This document shows, one piece after another, positions 42,453 through 55,527 of a stretch of 64,000 bases of DNA (the stretch's first letter is position 1; every line of letters begins with the position of its first letter). The stretch is from positions 127,504-191,503 of the forward strand of contig BJOX01000105.1 of assembly GCA_009731375.1 (NCBI GenBank), in the 5' to 3' direction. Under the pieces are notes generated by a model that saw nothing but the letters and a program-made list of their open reading frames with translations, ran no database searches and was not told the DNA's origin. This DNA is from Paulinella micropora (lineage: Eukaryota; Cercozoa; Imbricatea; Euglyphida). The position numbers and the translations under genes were made by a program.

Positions 42453-43252
42453 GCTGATGATGATGACGATGACGATGGTGACGATGATGATGACGACGAG
42501 ATGATGGTGATGATATGAATGATGATGATGCTGCTGCTGCTGATGCTGATGAGATGATGATGATGATGATGATGATGGTGATGGTGATGTGGTGATGGTG
42601 GTGGTGATGATGATGATGATGATGATGATGAGGATGATGATGAAGAAGATGATGATGAAGACGATGATGATGATGATGATGATGATGAAGCCTGGGAGAG
42701 GAGGTGGTTGGTACACGATAACAAAACAGGGACAAAAACAAAGAAAACTGGGCAAAAGTTGCAATCAGTAGATAATCTATGATACGACAGAAATGGGAAA
42801 AAAAAGTAGTACAGAATCCAAGCAAGAGCAAATGGAGGAAGAGCAGCACGACAGACAACAAACGAGAAAAAGGTCAGTAGTTGCTGTAGTTTAAACAGCA
42901 GAGAACACTGCTGGGATTGTGTTTTTTCCTTTCCCGCTTCATGCTCCAGAGTTGTGTTTGGACAGTCTCAAACAAACCCAAAGCCCCACGTGACATATTT
43001 GAACATGTGCTAAGTTGTTTTTGTGGTTGGCAGTCGGCATGCGGTGGTCAAAATTTTTAATGAGATCTTATAGGGCTGACATAGTATCATGTAGAAATAT
43101 TTGCCAGCGATACAGTCAACTTTTTGCATACTTTTTTAATGTAAAGTGCTTTGTTTTGCCCGCACATTGCTCGATGCCGCGCATTTGCATTCGAGTTTGC
43201 GAACGACAAAAATAGTCATACGTTAGATAAGTGCATGTCTGGCGAGTCATGT
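41761..43252. repeat. Segment B, middle part: second copy of segment A 2614-4769
   Basis: GAT, AAG, TTG and GAT trinucleotide blocks and the unique flank follow as in 2614-4769, with a much shorter TTG block. The unique part 42690-43252 matches 4201-4769 closely. Confidence 0.85.
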
Positions 43253-43258
43253 GAATAG
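43253..43258. other. Empty insertion site (GAATAG) of element 1
   Basis: GAATAG occurs once here between the same flanks that border element 1 in segment A. It is a direct picture of the site before integration and confirms the exact element ends. Confidence 0.9.
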
Positions 43259-43354
43259 TGTGAGATCTAGTGTGTTGCTGCTCCAGAAATCAAACGCAAA
43301 CACACAACGACAGCAACAACAACAACAACAACAACAACAACATGTACAACATGT

Positions 43355-43391
<37 letters not shown>

Positions 43392-43515
43392 ATAGATTTC
43401 ACGTATGCGGAGAATGAAGATTGAGGATGCTGCAATTTTTGGGATTCATGGATGACAAACGAAGGTAGAGCACAACAACAACCACAACCACAACCACAAC
43501 CACAACCACAACCAC
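43259..43515. repeat. Segment B, right part: (CAA)n and (CAACCA)n repeat
   Basis: Matches 24680-24910. The repeat is interrupted by the left terminal repeat of element 2. The six bases before it are AACCAC; the duplication cannot be verified because the right end is absent. Confidence 0.7.
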
Positions 43516-43611
43516 AGTAGTATAGGGTGCCACTTCGGCACACTTTTTCGATACATACACCACCCGCCACCAGAGACACACACCGGCCGGCCCGCTGGGA
43601 CAAAAAGGCAA
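43516..43611 (+). repeat. Left terminal inverted repeat of element 2
   Basis: Matches 4776-4868 with a few substitutions and small insertions (starts AGTAGTATAGGG, contains CCGGCCGGCCCG). Confidence 0.9.
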
Positions 43612-43911
43612 CGGATACTAAATAGTGGAAACGGACAATAAAATGATACACATAGCCTTTCTCAACATTGAACACAGTCACAGCTGTCAATTTGCGAAAA
43701 AAGAAATATAACGGGTTTTGCGGATTTTCTTTACTTTTTTTGTTAAAGTTTCTGTTAGATAAAAAAAATAAAATAGAATTCGTCAGCCAATACTTCAGCT
43801 CCCTCAAAAAACACGAAAGCGTGTGTTGATGCTTTGTCTGCTTTCTTGGTTTTTCTGTTTGTTTTTTTGCGAGCCATAAGTGCCTTATTCATATTATATA
43901 TTATATTATTT

Positions 43912-44398
43912 ATGTCATTAAATCTTATTCCAAATAATGTAAAAGATAAATATGTGTGGATAGAGCAGTTTACAGCTGATAGTAGATATTCAGCCAAAAA
44001 ACTAAATGAATTGAAAATAAAGGCAGATAAAGAGATTGAAAAAGACGAAGCGATAATTGAGAACATGAAGAATGAGTTGATGAACGAAGGATAGACGAGA
44101 TGCTATTAATGAAGTATTGAAAGAGAAGCAGAAGGAGAGAGACAAGATAAAAGAAGACTTGATGGAGGATAGACGAAAGAAGTTGAAGAAAAGAAAGATT
44201 GAGGGTGAAATAAGATTGATGAAGCATTGGAAGAAGCAGAATAGAGGAATGATTGAGGCAAAGGAGCTTGTTACAATGGAAAAAATGATTGAAAGAGGGA
44301 CGACATTTACGGAGGCATGTATGATGATGAAGAGATTAGATGAAATAGGGATAGACGTAGGGGAGGGTAATAGAAATATGAATAAAGCGTATAGATAA
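43912..44398 (+). pseudogene. Charged coiled-coil protein, one frameshift (element 2)
   Basis: From the ATG at 43912 one frame runs to the TAG near 44094. The coding signal continues in another frame from about 44084 to 44398. The product would be a long Lys/Glu helix with a RRDAINEVL segment and an EKMIERGTTFTEACMMMKR end, which resembles the end of the element 1 gene at 5173-5627. An AT-rich TATATTATATT stretch lies just upstream. No family is recognised. Confidence 0.55.
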
Positions 44399-44404
44399 TT
44401 GACT

Positions 44405-44413
44405 TATATAAAG
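44405..44413 (+). promoter_or_regulatory. TATA-like box of the spliced gene (element 2)
   Basis: TATATAAAG is ~80 bases before the ATG at 44487, matching the position of TTTATAAG in element 1. Confidence 0.4.
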
Positions 44414-44486
44414 TCCTGGGCACGACTCTAAACTACCCCTACACATACATAATAGTTTGTCCCTGTGTATGTATGTGTAGGTTGCG

Positions 44487-45049
44487 ATGCCTCCGAAGAA
44501 GAAAGCGGACGAACCTGCTCCAGCTCCACAGGTAATAATCTCTATTCGTTTTTGTTGATTTATTTTTGTTTGTGTATTGTAGGAGCATGTTGAGCCACTA
44601 GATGATGAAGCAGAGGAGGAAGATGATGAGGAGATGAACGAGGTCAAATTTGTTTTGTGAGTTAGTCTCATAGTGATAAATTTTAGTTGGCTGAAGATGT
44701 TGAAGCTGTTGACCTTGAAGATGACGGAAAAGAAAGAAAGCGACGTGGAGGAAGGAAGCCCAAAACTCCCAACGTAGTGGTGGAGGGGAAAACATATTAC
44801 GCTACCGTTGATACTGCTTCGGGGATCACAACCGTGTTTCGCGAGGTCAAAGATGACAGAGTAGCGTGTCAGTTATTGAAACACAAATCAGCTCCAAGAG
44901 AAAAAGAATATTATGTTGTCAAGTATACCAGCGGGCAATACTTTTTATTTCAAAAGTGGGCAAATATTGCACCGATTACAAACAAAAAAAGCTTGGTAAG
45001 ATTGTGGTTGCTTACTCTGTCAAAATTGGAAAGAAATAATAAAAATTAA
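44487..45049 (+). CDS. Small spliced protein with acidic and basic tracts (element 2)
   Basis: Three exons in phase 0: 44487-44531, 44583-44642 and 44687-45049, with introns of 51 and 44 bp, both GT..AG. Exon 2 is almost all Glu/Asp. Exon 3 has a KERKRRGGRKPKTP basic tract and a C-terminal domain with YYVVKYTSGQYFLFQKWANI. The protein is ~155 residues. The element 1 orthologue has intron 1 but lacks exon 2 and intron 2 and carries a stop. Introns imply transcription and splicing in the host nucleus. Function unknown. Confidence 0.65.
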
Positions 45050-45110
45050 GATTTTATATTAAGTTAAATTAACTAGTACTTAATTTAGTCTCCGGTTATA
45101 TTAATAAAAC

Positions 45111-46106
45111 TTACAAATCAAGTATTTCTTTTTTCTTTTTAATACGAGCACTTGACCTGATATTCTCCGGTTTAATATCTAGTGACTTTAATAATTCCTT
45201 AGTATTCTTTTCTTTAGTTGCTTCCTTAACTTTGTCGGCTAATTGAGGTTTAACTTCTTCATCAGAATGTTCGTTCATTTTAGATTTTAATAACTGTTGA
45301 GGACTTGCTATTTCATCCGAATTTAAAATCAACTTAAAACCTTTCCTGCCTTTTACTGTATATACTTTCTTGGCGTATTGAACATCATCTTTGGAAAAAA
45401 CAGTTCTTTCTAGTTCTTTTCTGACTGTTGAGCCCTTAGGAAATTTATTAAAAAGACCCGCTCCATATATTTCTTGTCATTTTTCTTTTTGCCCTCATAG
45501 ACTTCCATAGGTGTAGGTTTTATTGTATTATGATATGTATTATTATAATTTTCCACAATTTCATAAATGTAAGGAACCCACATAAAATTATCATTTACTT
45601 CCCACATAAAATTTAAATCATTCCTTATTGTTCTAATAAATCTATCTACTATCCCCATAGTTCGGTGATCGCCAACTTCGTTCCTTCTATGTTGAATTCC
45701 GTTTTCTTTGAAGTATTCGGCGGCTTGCCCTTTATATTCACTGCCGTTGTCGGTCGTAATTCTTTTAGGTTTAGGCATTTTCTTTAATCCTTCTAATACT
45801 TCGCCTGTTGTTTTATTTTTGATTGGTTCAATCCAACCACGACGAGAATAAACATCAATCATTACTAAACCAAAATTGTAGTTTTTGTTTCCTTTCTTAG
45901 TAGCTATTTTAGACATATCCATTGTCAATAAACACTTGGCTTAATGGTTCAGGCTCAGGGGCTATTATAGTATTCCTTTTTTTAGAATTCTTAGATTGAT
46001 GATGTATTTCAGAAGCCTCTTCAATTTTCTGTTTCTCAAGTTCTTCTTCGTTTTTATCTTGAGTTTCTTCCAGTTGTGAGTTAGCGGTTGTATGCTTATG
46101 ATCCAT
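45111..46106 (-). pseudogene. RVE integrase of element 2 with slippery heptamer and a 2-base deletion
   Basis: The N-terminal frame (46106-45909) breaks at about 45923 by loss of two bases relative to element 1, within the first catalytic Asp region. 45928-45410 carries the rest of the core (TDNGSEYKG, GIVDRF; the third acidic residue is again Asp). The core frame ends at 45410, while the -1 frame runs open from the junction to 45111 with the basic C-terminal domain. The junction on the minus strand is A-AAT-TTC (45446-45440), in phase with the zero frame, a canonical -1 frameshift heptamer. No downstream pseudoknot was evaluated. Confidence 0.82.
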
Positions 46107-46190
46107 TGCTTTATGCGACTAAAATAGGCAGGTAGTTTATCACAATATATAAAAGAGTAAATAATAAGTCGTGCAGAAAGTTATATATTG

Positions 46191-46243
46191 AAACTTTTAG
46201 AAAAAGTTTTACAAAACTTGGGTTTGTAAGGACTTGCCCTTAC
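46191..46243. promoter_or_regulatory. Hairpin, CAAAACTTGG and second palindrome (element 2)
   Basis: A GAAACTTTT/AAAAGTTTT stem (46191-46209) is followed by ACAAAACTTGGG and by the palindrome GTAAGGACTTGCCCTTAC (46226-46243, one mismatch). This is the same order as 7441-7495 in element 1. Confidence 0.45.
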
Positions 46244-46250
46244 TAAACTT

Positions 46251-46308
46251 TCTCTCTCTCTCTCTCTCTGTCTCTGTCTCTCTAGGAGGTGGAGGATCTC
46301 TCTATCTC

Positions 46309-46349
<41 letters not shown>

Positions 46350-46359
46350 ATATCTATCT
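46251..46359. repeat. TC and TCTA microsatellites at the break of element 2
   Basis: Dinucleotide and tetranucleotide repeat with one exon-like AG-GAGGTGGAGGATCTC unit at 46284-46302. The Polinton sequence ends at its left border. Confidence 0.75.
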
Positions 46360-47391
46360 GGGCTTGATGTTTTGAAATGGGTGCCATCTGTCGACAGACA
46401 GAGAATTAGGGGATGGTGTGGGTGTGCTGGGCCCGTGGTGGGGTGCCTTATGTGTGCCTAGCCATACGCCTATGAGTCACATGCCGAAATAGCGACGGGA
46501 AGCACAATCCTGTTCCCTCAGGGTGCCCTTTCTCGCTTGTTGAGCCCGGAATAAAACCCACAGTGCTCTGTCGGTTTATACTAGACTGTCGAACAGTCTC
46601 GATTCGACAGTCTCGAAACTCCATCTGCTTACTGGGCCCTCTGTAATGGAGGTGGGAGCTCGTTCTGCAAGGGGCACTTATGGAACGAGCCCTGGCCCCG
46701 CCTGGTACTAGGGAGCTTTGGTATCGCCTGTATCAGTCCCTTCCGTGCAAACATCACGGCTTAGCTGGGCATCGGGTCAATACTCTTCACAGACTTCCTT
46801 GGTTGACGAAATCAGAAGCTCCTTTTTTCTGACATTAGTCGATATCTCATCAGTTGATCTCATCACTTACTCCACGAAGTGAACCAAGGCCACTTGAGGT
46901 GTCACTGACCCTCCCTTGGGCTTGATGTTTTGAAATGGGTGCCATCTGTCGACAGACAGAGAATTAGGGGATGGTGTGGGTGTGCTGGACCCGTGGTGGG
47001 GTGCCTTTTGTGTGCCTAGCCATACGCCTATGAGTCACATGCCGAAATAGCGACGGGAAGCACAATCCTGTTCCCTCAGGGTGCCCTTTCTCGCTTGTTG
47101 AGCCCGGAATAAAACCCACAGTGCTCTGTCGGTTTATACTAGACTGTCGAACAGTCTCGAAACTCCATCTGCTTACTGGGCCCTCTGTAATGGAGGTGGG
47201 AGCTCGTTCTGCAAGGGGCGCTTATGGAACGAGCCCTGGCCCCGCCTGGTACTAGGGAGCTTTGGTATCGCCTGTATCAGTCCCTTCCGTGCAAACATCA
47301 CGGCTTAGCTGGGCATCGGGTCAATACTTTACAGACTTCCTTGGTTGACGAAATCAGAAGCTCCTTTTTTCTGACATTAGTCGATATCTCA
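46360..47391. repeat. 558-bp tandem duplication of unknown sequence
   Basis: Copy 1 starts at 46360 and copy 2 at 46918, each with GGGCTTGATGTTTTGAAATG. They are almost identical; copy 1 has a 17-base extra stretch with a nested GACAGTCTCGA palindrome. They contain an AATAAA and no open frame. This could be LTR-like or part of a larger repeat. No family is recognised. Confidence 0.75.
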
Positions 47392-47447
47392 TCTATCTAT
47401 CTCTATCTATCTCTTTCTCTCTCTCTCTCCAGGAGAAGGTGGAGGAT

Positions 47448-47490
<43 letters not shown>

Positions 47491-47540
47491 GGAGGTGGAG
47501 GATCTCTCTCTCGCTCTCTCTCTCTCTCTCTCATTCATTA

Positions 47541-47576
<36 letters not shown>

Positions 47577-47582
47577 CATCCA

Positions 47583-47614
<32 letters not shown>

Positions 47615-47630
47615 CTTAGGAGGAGGTGGA

Positions 47631-47676
<46 letters not shown>

Positions 47677-47682
47677 ATGAGC
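47392..47682. repeat. TC/TCTA microsatellites with exon-like GAGGTGGAGGAT units
   Basis: The units at 47433, 47492 and 47620 (and 46286, 48065, 48209 outside) each follow a long pyrimidine tract ending in AG, like 3' splice sites, and read GAG-(AAG/GAG)-GTG-GAG-GAT. Only the last, at 48209, is followed by a longer exon-like sequence. Confidence 0.5.
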
Positions 47683-48003
47683 ACAGCCAAACGATACCCC
47701 TCCCATACCCGGGTATGATACCCGGTATGATACCCCTGGGGTATGATACGCCTATACCTCCCCCCTCCCATATCCCTGGGTTATGATACCCTTTCCCCGT
47801 ATCCCTGGGTTATGATACCCTCCCCCGCCCCCCCCATACCCCCCCCATGTATGGAACAGGGGTATGGGACAGGAGTATCATACCCCGGGGTATGGGACAT
47901 NNNNNNNNNNGGGGCATATGGACTAGGGGTATCGGTGCATGATACCCCAGGGGTATCATACCGGGTATCATACCCGGGTATGGGAGGGGTATCGTTTGGC
48001 TGT
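47683..48003. mobile_element. Fold-back element with ~63-bp inverted arms
   Basis: The left arm 47683-47747 and right arm 47939-48003 are almost perfect inverted repeats starting ACAGCCAAACGATACCCCTC. The interior has further GGTATGATACCC palindromes and a 10-N gap. No target duplication is evident. It is probably a small non-autonomous fold-back or MITE-like element. Confidence 0.65.
47901..47910. other. Assembly gap (10 N)
   Basis: A ten-N run inside the fold-back element, where inverted arms probably disturbed assembly. Confidence 0.95.
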
Positions 48004-48125
48004 GGAGGCTCTCTCTCTCTCTCTCTATGAGGCTCTCTCTCTCTCTCCCTCTCTCTCTCCCAAGAAGGAGGTGGAGGATATCTTTCTCACTCTCTCTCTC
48101 TCTCTCTCTCTCTTTCTTCTTTCTT

Positions 48126-48159
<34 letters not shown>

Positions 48160-48208
48160 GATATATATAGATATATAGATATATAGATATAGATATAGAT
48201 ATATATAG

Positions 48209-50712
<2,504 letters not shown>

Positions 50713-52366
50713 GTAACATAGTATATATAAGAAATATGTATGTATGGACGTCATGCATGGTAAATACATACATATCATACATGACGTCCATACAAGCATA
50801 CATGCATACATGCATACGTGCATACATGCATACACATGCATACACACATACAAGCGCATGCATAGATTCGTGCCACCAAGAAATCAAGTGACATAAGAAA
50901 AGTACACACATATCATACATGACGTCCATACATGCATACATGCGTACATACATACTAACTACATACATACATACATACATACAAGCGCATACACACCAAG
51001 CATAGATTCGTGCCACCAAGACTCGAATTAGGTAACATACATGAGAAGAATACATACATATCATACATGACGTCCTTAAATGCATGCATACATACATACG
51101 TACATACATACGCATAGTATTACACACAAAGCACAGGTTGCTGGCATCAAGACTCAACTTAGGTAATACATATAAGAAAATACATGTATATCGTACATGA
51201 TGTCTATAGATACATACATACATACATACATACACAAGCGCATACACACCAAGCATAGATTCGTGCCACCAAGACTAAAATTAGGTAACATACATAAGAA
51301 ATATACATACATGACATACATGACATACATGACATACATGACATACATGACATACATGCATACATAAACACATACATAGCAATACATACATACATATATA
51401 CATAGTAATACATACATAGATACATACATACAGCCGCATACACACCAAGCATAGATTCGTGCCACCAAGACTAAAATTAAGTAACATACATAAGAAACAT
51501 ACATACACGACATACATGACATACATGACATACATACATGCATACATACATACATACAGCCGCATACACACCAAGCATAGATTCGTGCCACCAAGACTCA
51601 AATTAGGTAACATACATAAGAAATATACATACATGACATACATGACATACATGACATACATGACATACATGCATACATATATACATACATAGCAATACAT
51701 ACATACATACATAGTAATACATACATACATACATACAGCCGCATACACACCAAGCATAGATTCGTGCCACCAAGACTAAAATTAAGTAACATACATAAGA
51801 AACATACATACATGACATACATGACATACATGCATACATACATACATACATACATACAGCCGCAGAAACACCAAGCATAGATTTGTGCCACCAAGACTCA
51901 AATTAGGTAACATACATACGAAATATACATACATATCATACATGATATATATACATACGTACATACATACATACATACAAGCACATACACACCAAGGACA
52001 GATTCGGACCATCGAGACTCAAATATGGTAACATACGTAAGAAAAATACATGATGTCCATACATGCATACATACATACATACATACATGCAAGCGCATAC
52101 ACACCAAGCACAGATTCGGGCCACCGAGACTCAAATTAGGTTACGTACACAAGAAAGATACATACATAATATATTTTATCATACATTACGTCCATACATA
52201 CATACATACATAAACATACATACACATACATATACATACATATACATACATATATACATATATACATACATACTACATGCATACATGCATACATACATAC
52301 ATACATACATGCAAGCGCATACATCAAATGCAGATAATTGTGCCACCGAGACTCAAGTTAGGTATG

Positions 52367-52593
52367 TATGTATGTGTGTATGTATGTATGTATGTATGTA
52401 TGTATGTATGTACGTAGGAACGTATGTACGTATGTATGTATGTATGTATGTATGTACGTATGTACGTATGTACGTACGTATGTATGTATGTATGTATGTA
52501 TGCATGCATGCATGTATGTATGTATGTATGTATGCATGTATGTATGTATGTATGTATGTATTATGTATGTATGTACGTCCTTATGTACTTATG

Positions 52594-52625
<32 letters not shown>

Positions 52626-52684
52626 TGTACGTATGTATGTAATAAATGTACGTACGTACGTACGTTACGTACGTACGTACGTAC

Positions 52685-52715
<31 letters not shown>

Positions 52716-52861
52716 TTTATGTATATATGTATGTACGTACGTACATACGTACGTACGTATGCATGCATGTATGTATATATGTATGTATGTATGTGTGTGT
52801 GTGTGAGTGTACGTACGTACGTATGTATGTATGTATGTATGTATGTATGTATGTATGTATG
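52367..52861. repeat. (TGTA)n / (CGTA)n repeat adjoining element 3
   Basis: Tetranucleotide repeat that ends directly at the broken penton gene of element 3. Confidence 0.85.
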
Positions 52862-53538
52862 ACGATTCAAAATAACATTGTACCCCATACGGCTTATCTA
52901 AATTACATTTACCAACGACAGAGAAATTACCATTTGCTTCAACTAAACCAGACTGATTTAAAGCACGGCTATGGACATAAACGGCCGTTTCACCTATGGA
53001 CATAAACGGCCGTTTCACCGATTAGATTGACTATGGATTGCATTGTGCTACTCGCCGCCGCCGAGATATCAGCAGTCAGTCCTATCTTGTCGCTAATAGT
53101 GCTGTTATCGTAATCAAAAGCATACGTATCACCAGTGAAAGCGAAATTCAATTTATTAACGGAGTTCAAAGTTATAACTACGGAGTTAGGGGTAATTGCT
53201 GAATTAATCGCAGTTTGAAGAGCGGTAATAAATGTATCAATGGTGTATTGATTTTCTGTTACGATTGCCGTTTTTGTAGCCGATCCAGTTGTTTTAATCA
53301 ATGTGAGAGTGTTGGCATAACTCGGTATGTTTGGGAAAACGTTTGGAATGGAGATACTTTTAACGACATAAGCACTGATTATATCAATATTACGACCAGT
53401 TGCTGGTAAATCAACGACGAAACGGCCATTGTGAGTAGAAGCGGATTTTGTTTCTGTTTTATCGCTTGAGGAGACGCGAAGGAGGAAATTTTTTTTTGTT
53501 CGCTTCTCGTCTTCAAGATTGCTTATCGTAAAACTCAT
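52862..53538 (-). pseudogene. Minor capsid/penton protein, broken by a 25-bp tandem duplication and truncated
   Basis: The frame 53538-52990 starts with a charged leader and then has a VVKSISIPNVFPNI segment and an NTLTLI strand, typical of Polinton minor capsid proteins. Two adjacent 25-base copies (52969-52993 and 52994-53018, containing AAACGGCCGTTT) shift the frame. The coding signal continues in another frame to 52862, where the TGTA repeat begins, so the C-terminus is missing. Confidence 0.75.
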
Positions 53539-53579
53539 TGCTATATTATAACATAATATATTTTAATTTTTAATTTTTT

Positions 53580-55007
53580 TTATTGTTTAACAACTGATCT
53601 GCTAGGATAAATAGACGCGACTTTGACATATTTCAACCAAGCAGTGATTGATTTATTTGTAGCAGCATAATCAGAAGCATAACGAAGAGTGACTTCCGCA
53701 GTTCGTGAATTATTGACTGCGATACCAGATGCTCCAATGTGTGGCGACTGATTGAGTGTCTGGATAATAGTAGCAAAACCAGCGTTGGATGTAAGTCCTG
53801 TTTTGCCTGAAGCAGAATACCAATAGCGAAAGTTTTCAAGAGAAACAGACGAAGACATGTAAGCATCGCGAATACCCATAGTCGTTTGAAGATTGTTGAT
53901 ATACAATTCCGCGCATCCTCGTTGAACGGAGGCAAGAGTATCTGTGCTTCCTCCTAGTTCCATCTTTTGTTGCGGAGCATACCAATCACCAATACGGCAT
54001 TGATATTGTCTGTAAGGCATTTGAGCAGTTCCCAAGTTGTCAATATTAGCATTTTCGGAGAGCACATTTTGCGTGACGATATACAAGCATTGAGCGCGAG
54101 CAACGGCCTTATTCACTTGAAGATTAAAATCAACAGACACGCCCGGATTTGCCTTTTGGTTGTAGTATGTTTCATAAGTGTATGGAAGCCCATCCTTGCT
54201 TCCCATCTGTTCCAAAATATTTCTCTGGACACCGGGAGCAAGAGAGAATGTCTCCAACATAACAACTGGATTTGCTACGCTGTATTTCAAATTAGTAGTT
54301 GTAAATACACTAGGAATCGCACCATTAGAGGTTCCAATGATAGTCAATGCTTCATGTACTGGTGCAAATGTCAAACGAAGTCTCATACCACTAATCAGAG
54401 AGGGAGGAATGAGATATTCCTCATTAAACACTCCCGAAAAGTAATGAAGCGGAATACAAACTCTCAAATATTGGCCAGTCGCAACACTACCAGCGGGGAC
54501 ATTAAGTGCAAAATCAGTAACTGAAGGGTCAGTAACATTAGCATTAACACTGACTGGTTCTCGTTGTCCAGCCATCTGTGCTTGCCTGCGGTAATCAAAA
54601 GGATAATGCCACGGGAGAATATTTCGCACCATCTTGTTCAAATCTTCAATTCGTTCAATTTCGCTACCATCCTTACTTTCCAACAAAAATCTTTCAAAAA
54701 TAGCGGTAGCGGGAGTGTTCTGAAAACCAAGAGCACAAGCAACATTATCTTTTCCATCAGTGGTCACCAATCCTTCGGCCATAATGTCAAATGACAAATA
54801 GCAATTGTTCCCATAAACAAAATCAGTGCTTGCCTGTAATGTAAAAATCATTTCAGTTCCAGAATCACTGGTATAAGTCTGCTGATCGGCGAAGTTCTTC
54901 TTAAAGATACTTCCCTGTTCAGAGAGCGCCAGACTTGCTGGCAACTCATATCTGAGGTTGTTGAGGGTCATCAACTCCTCAGTAACTTCAATCTCCTTTT
55001 TCTCCAT
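53580..55007 (-). CDS. Major capsid protein (double jelly-roll type) of element 3
   Basis: 475 codons, intact. Beta-rich throughout with features of Polinton/adintovirus-type capsid proteins: an FGVFNEEYLIPP-type segment (HYFSGVFNEEYLIPPS), an RLRLTFAP strand and a long loop-rich C-terminal half. Upstream on the minus strand a CTATTATTA motif followed by TATAGT also precedes the element 1 capsid gene, which suggests a shared late promoter. It follows the penton gene in order. It looks clearly different from the element 1 capsid protein. Confidence 0.8.
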   Translation of the reverse strand: MEKKEIEVTEELMTLNNLRYELPASLALSEQGSIFKKNFADQQTYTSDSGTEMIFTLQASTDFVYGNNCYLSFDIMAEGLVTTDGKDNVACALGFQNTPATAIFERFLLESKDGSEIERIEDLNKMVRNILPWHYPFDYRRQAQMAGQREPVSVNANVTDPSVTDFALNVPAGSVATGQYLRVCIPLHYFSGVFNEEYLIPPSLISGMRLRLTFAPVHEALTIIGTSNGAIPSVFTTTNLKYSVANPVVMLETFSLAPGVQRNILEQMGSKDGLPYTYETYYNQKANPGVSVDFNLQVNKAVARAQCLYIVTQNVLSENANIDNLGTAQMPYRQYQCRIGDWYAPQQKMELGGSTDTLASVQRGCAELYINNLQTTMGIRDAYMSSSVSLENFRYWYSASGKTGLTSNAGFATIIQTLNQSPHIGASGIAVNNSRTAEVTLRYASDYAATNKSITAWLKYVKVASIYPSRSVVKQ

Positions 55008-55086
55008 TTTTGTGTGCGGGTGTGAGGTGATAAATTCACAATGCTACTATACTAAAAAAATAATAATAGAAATTAAAAATAATTAT

Positions 55087-55482
55087 TTATTCACCTGAAA
55101 CGGATTGTTTAATAAAATCAACTGATTTTTGTATATTGTCAAGTCTCACATCTTGTGGTGAAGTCAATTGAAACTCTCTTGCCTCATTCTCAACTGCTTT
55201 CTTTAAATAAGCCAAACTGCTAACAGCAGTGTCCGAATCAGCAACATCCGCATTTTCTTTTTTATCAGAAATGTCTGTTAATGTGTTTTGGATAGTGCTC
55301 TTCTCATGCGGGACAAGGTCGCCAAATTCAGTTAATGGCTGATTAACTAATGGGGCACCATGACTACTCCACAATTCAAACTGGTTTAGTTGAAACCCAT
55401 CACTTTTTGGTCGGTTTGCTTCATTTATCTTCTTAATAAAGTCAATTGGCAAACGTTTTGAAGCACTTGAGTTTTTAATCAT
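55087..55482 (-). CDS. Unrecognised 131-residue protein of the capsid block
   Basis: Intact; mostly helical and polar, with a Ser/Asp-rich middle and a C-terminal helix (LDNIQKSVDFIKQSV). It lies between the 55528 gene and the capsid gene with short gaps. It may be a minor virion or scaffold protein, but nothing specific is seen. Confidence 0.55.
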   Translation of the reverse strand: MIKNSSASKRLPIDFIKKINEANRPKSDGFQLNQFELWSSHGAPLVNQPLTEFGDLVPHEKSTIQNTLTDISDKKENADVADSDTAVSSLAYLKKAVENEAREFQLTSPQDVRLDNIQKSVDFIKQSVSGE

Positions 55483-55527
55483 TATATAAAAGCGAATATA
55501 TAAATATCCGCATAATATATTATTTTA

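Larger units (their letters stand above)
43516..46250. mobile_element. Element 2: left end of a second Polinton, truncated
   Basis: Begins with a terminal repeat nearly identical to that of element 1, followed by the coiled-coil gene, the spliced gene and the integrase in the same order and orientation. The similarity stops at ~46250 within what would be the end of the charged-protein gene (7495-7998 in element 1), directly at a TC microsatellite. Whether element 3 (52862 onward) is the rearranged rest of this element or a separate copy is open. Confidence 0.88.
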
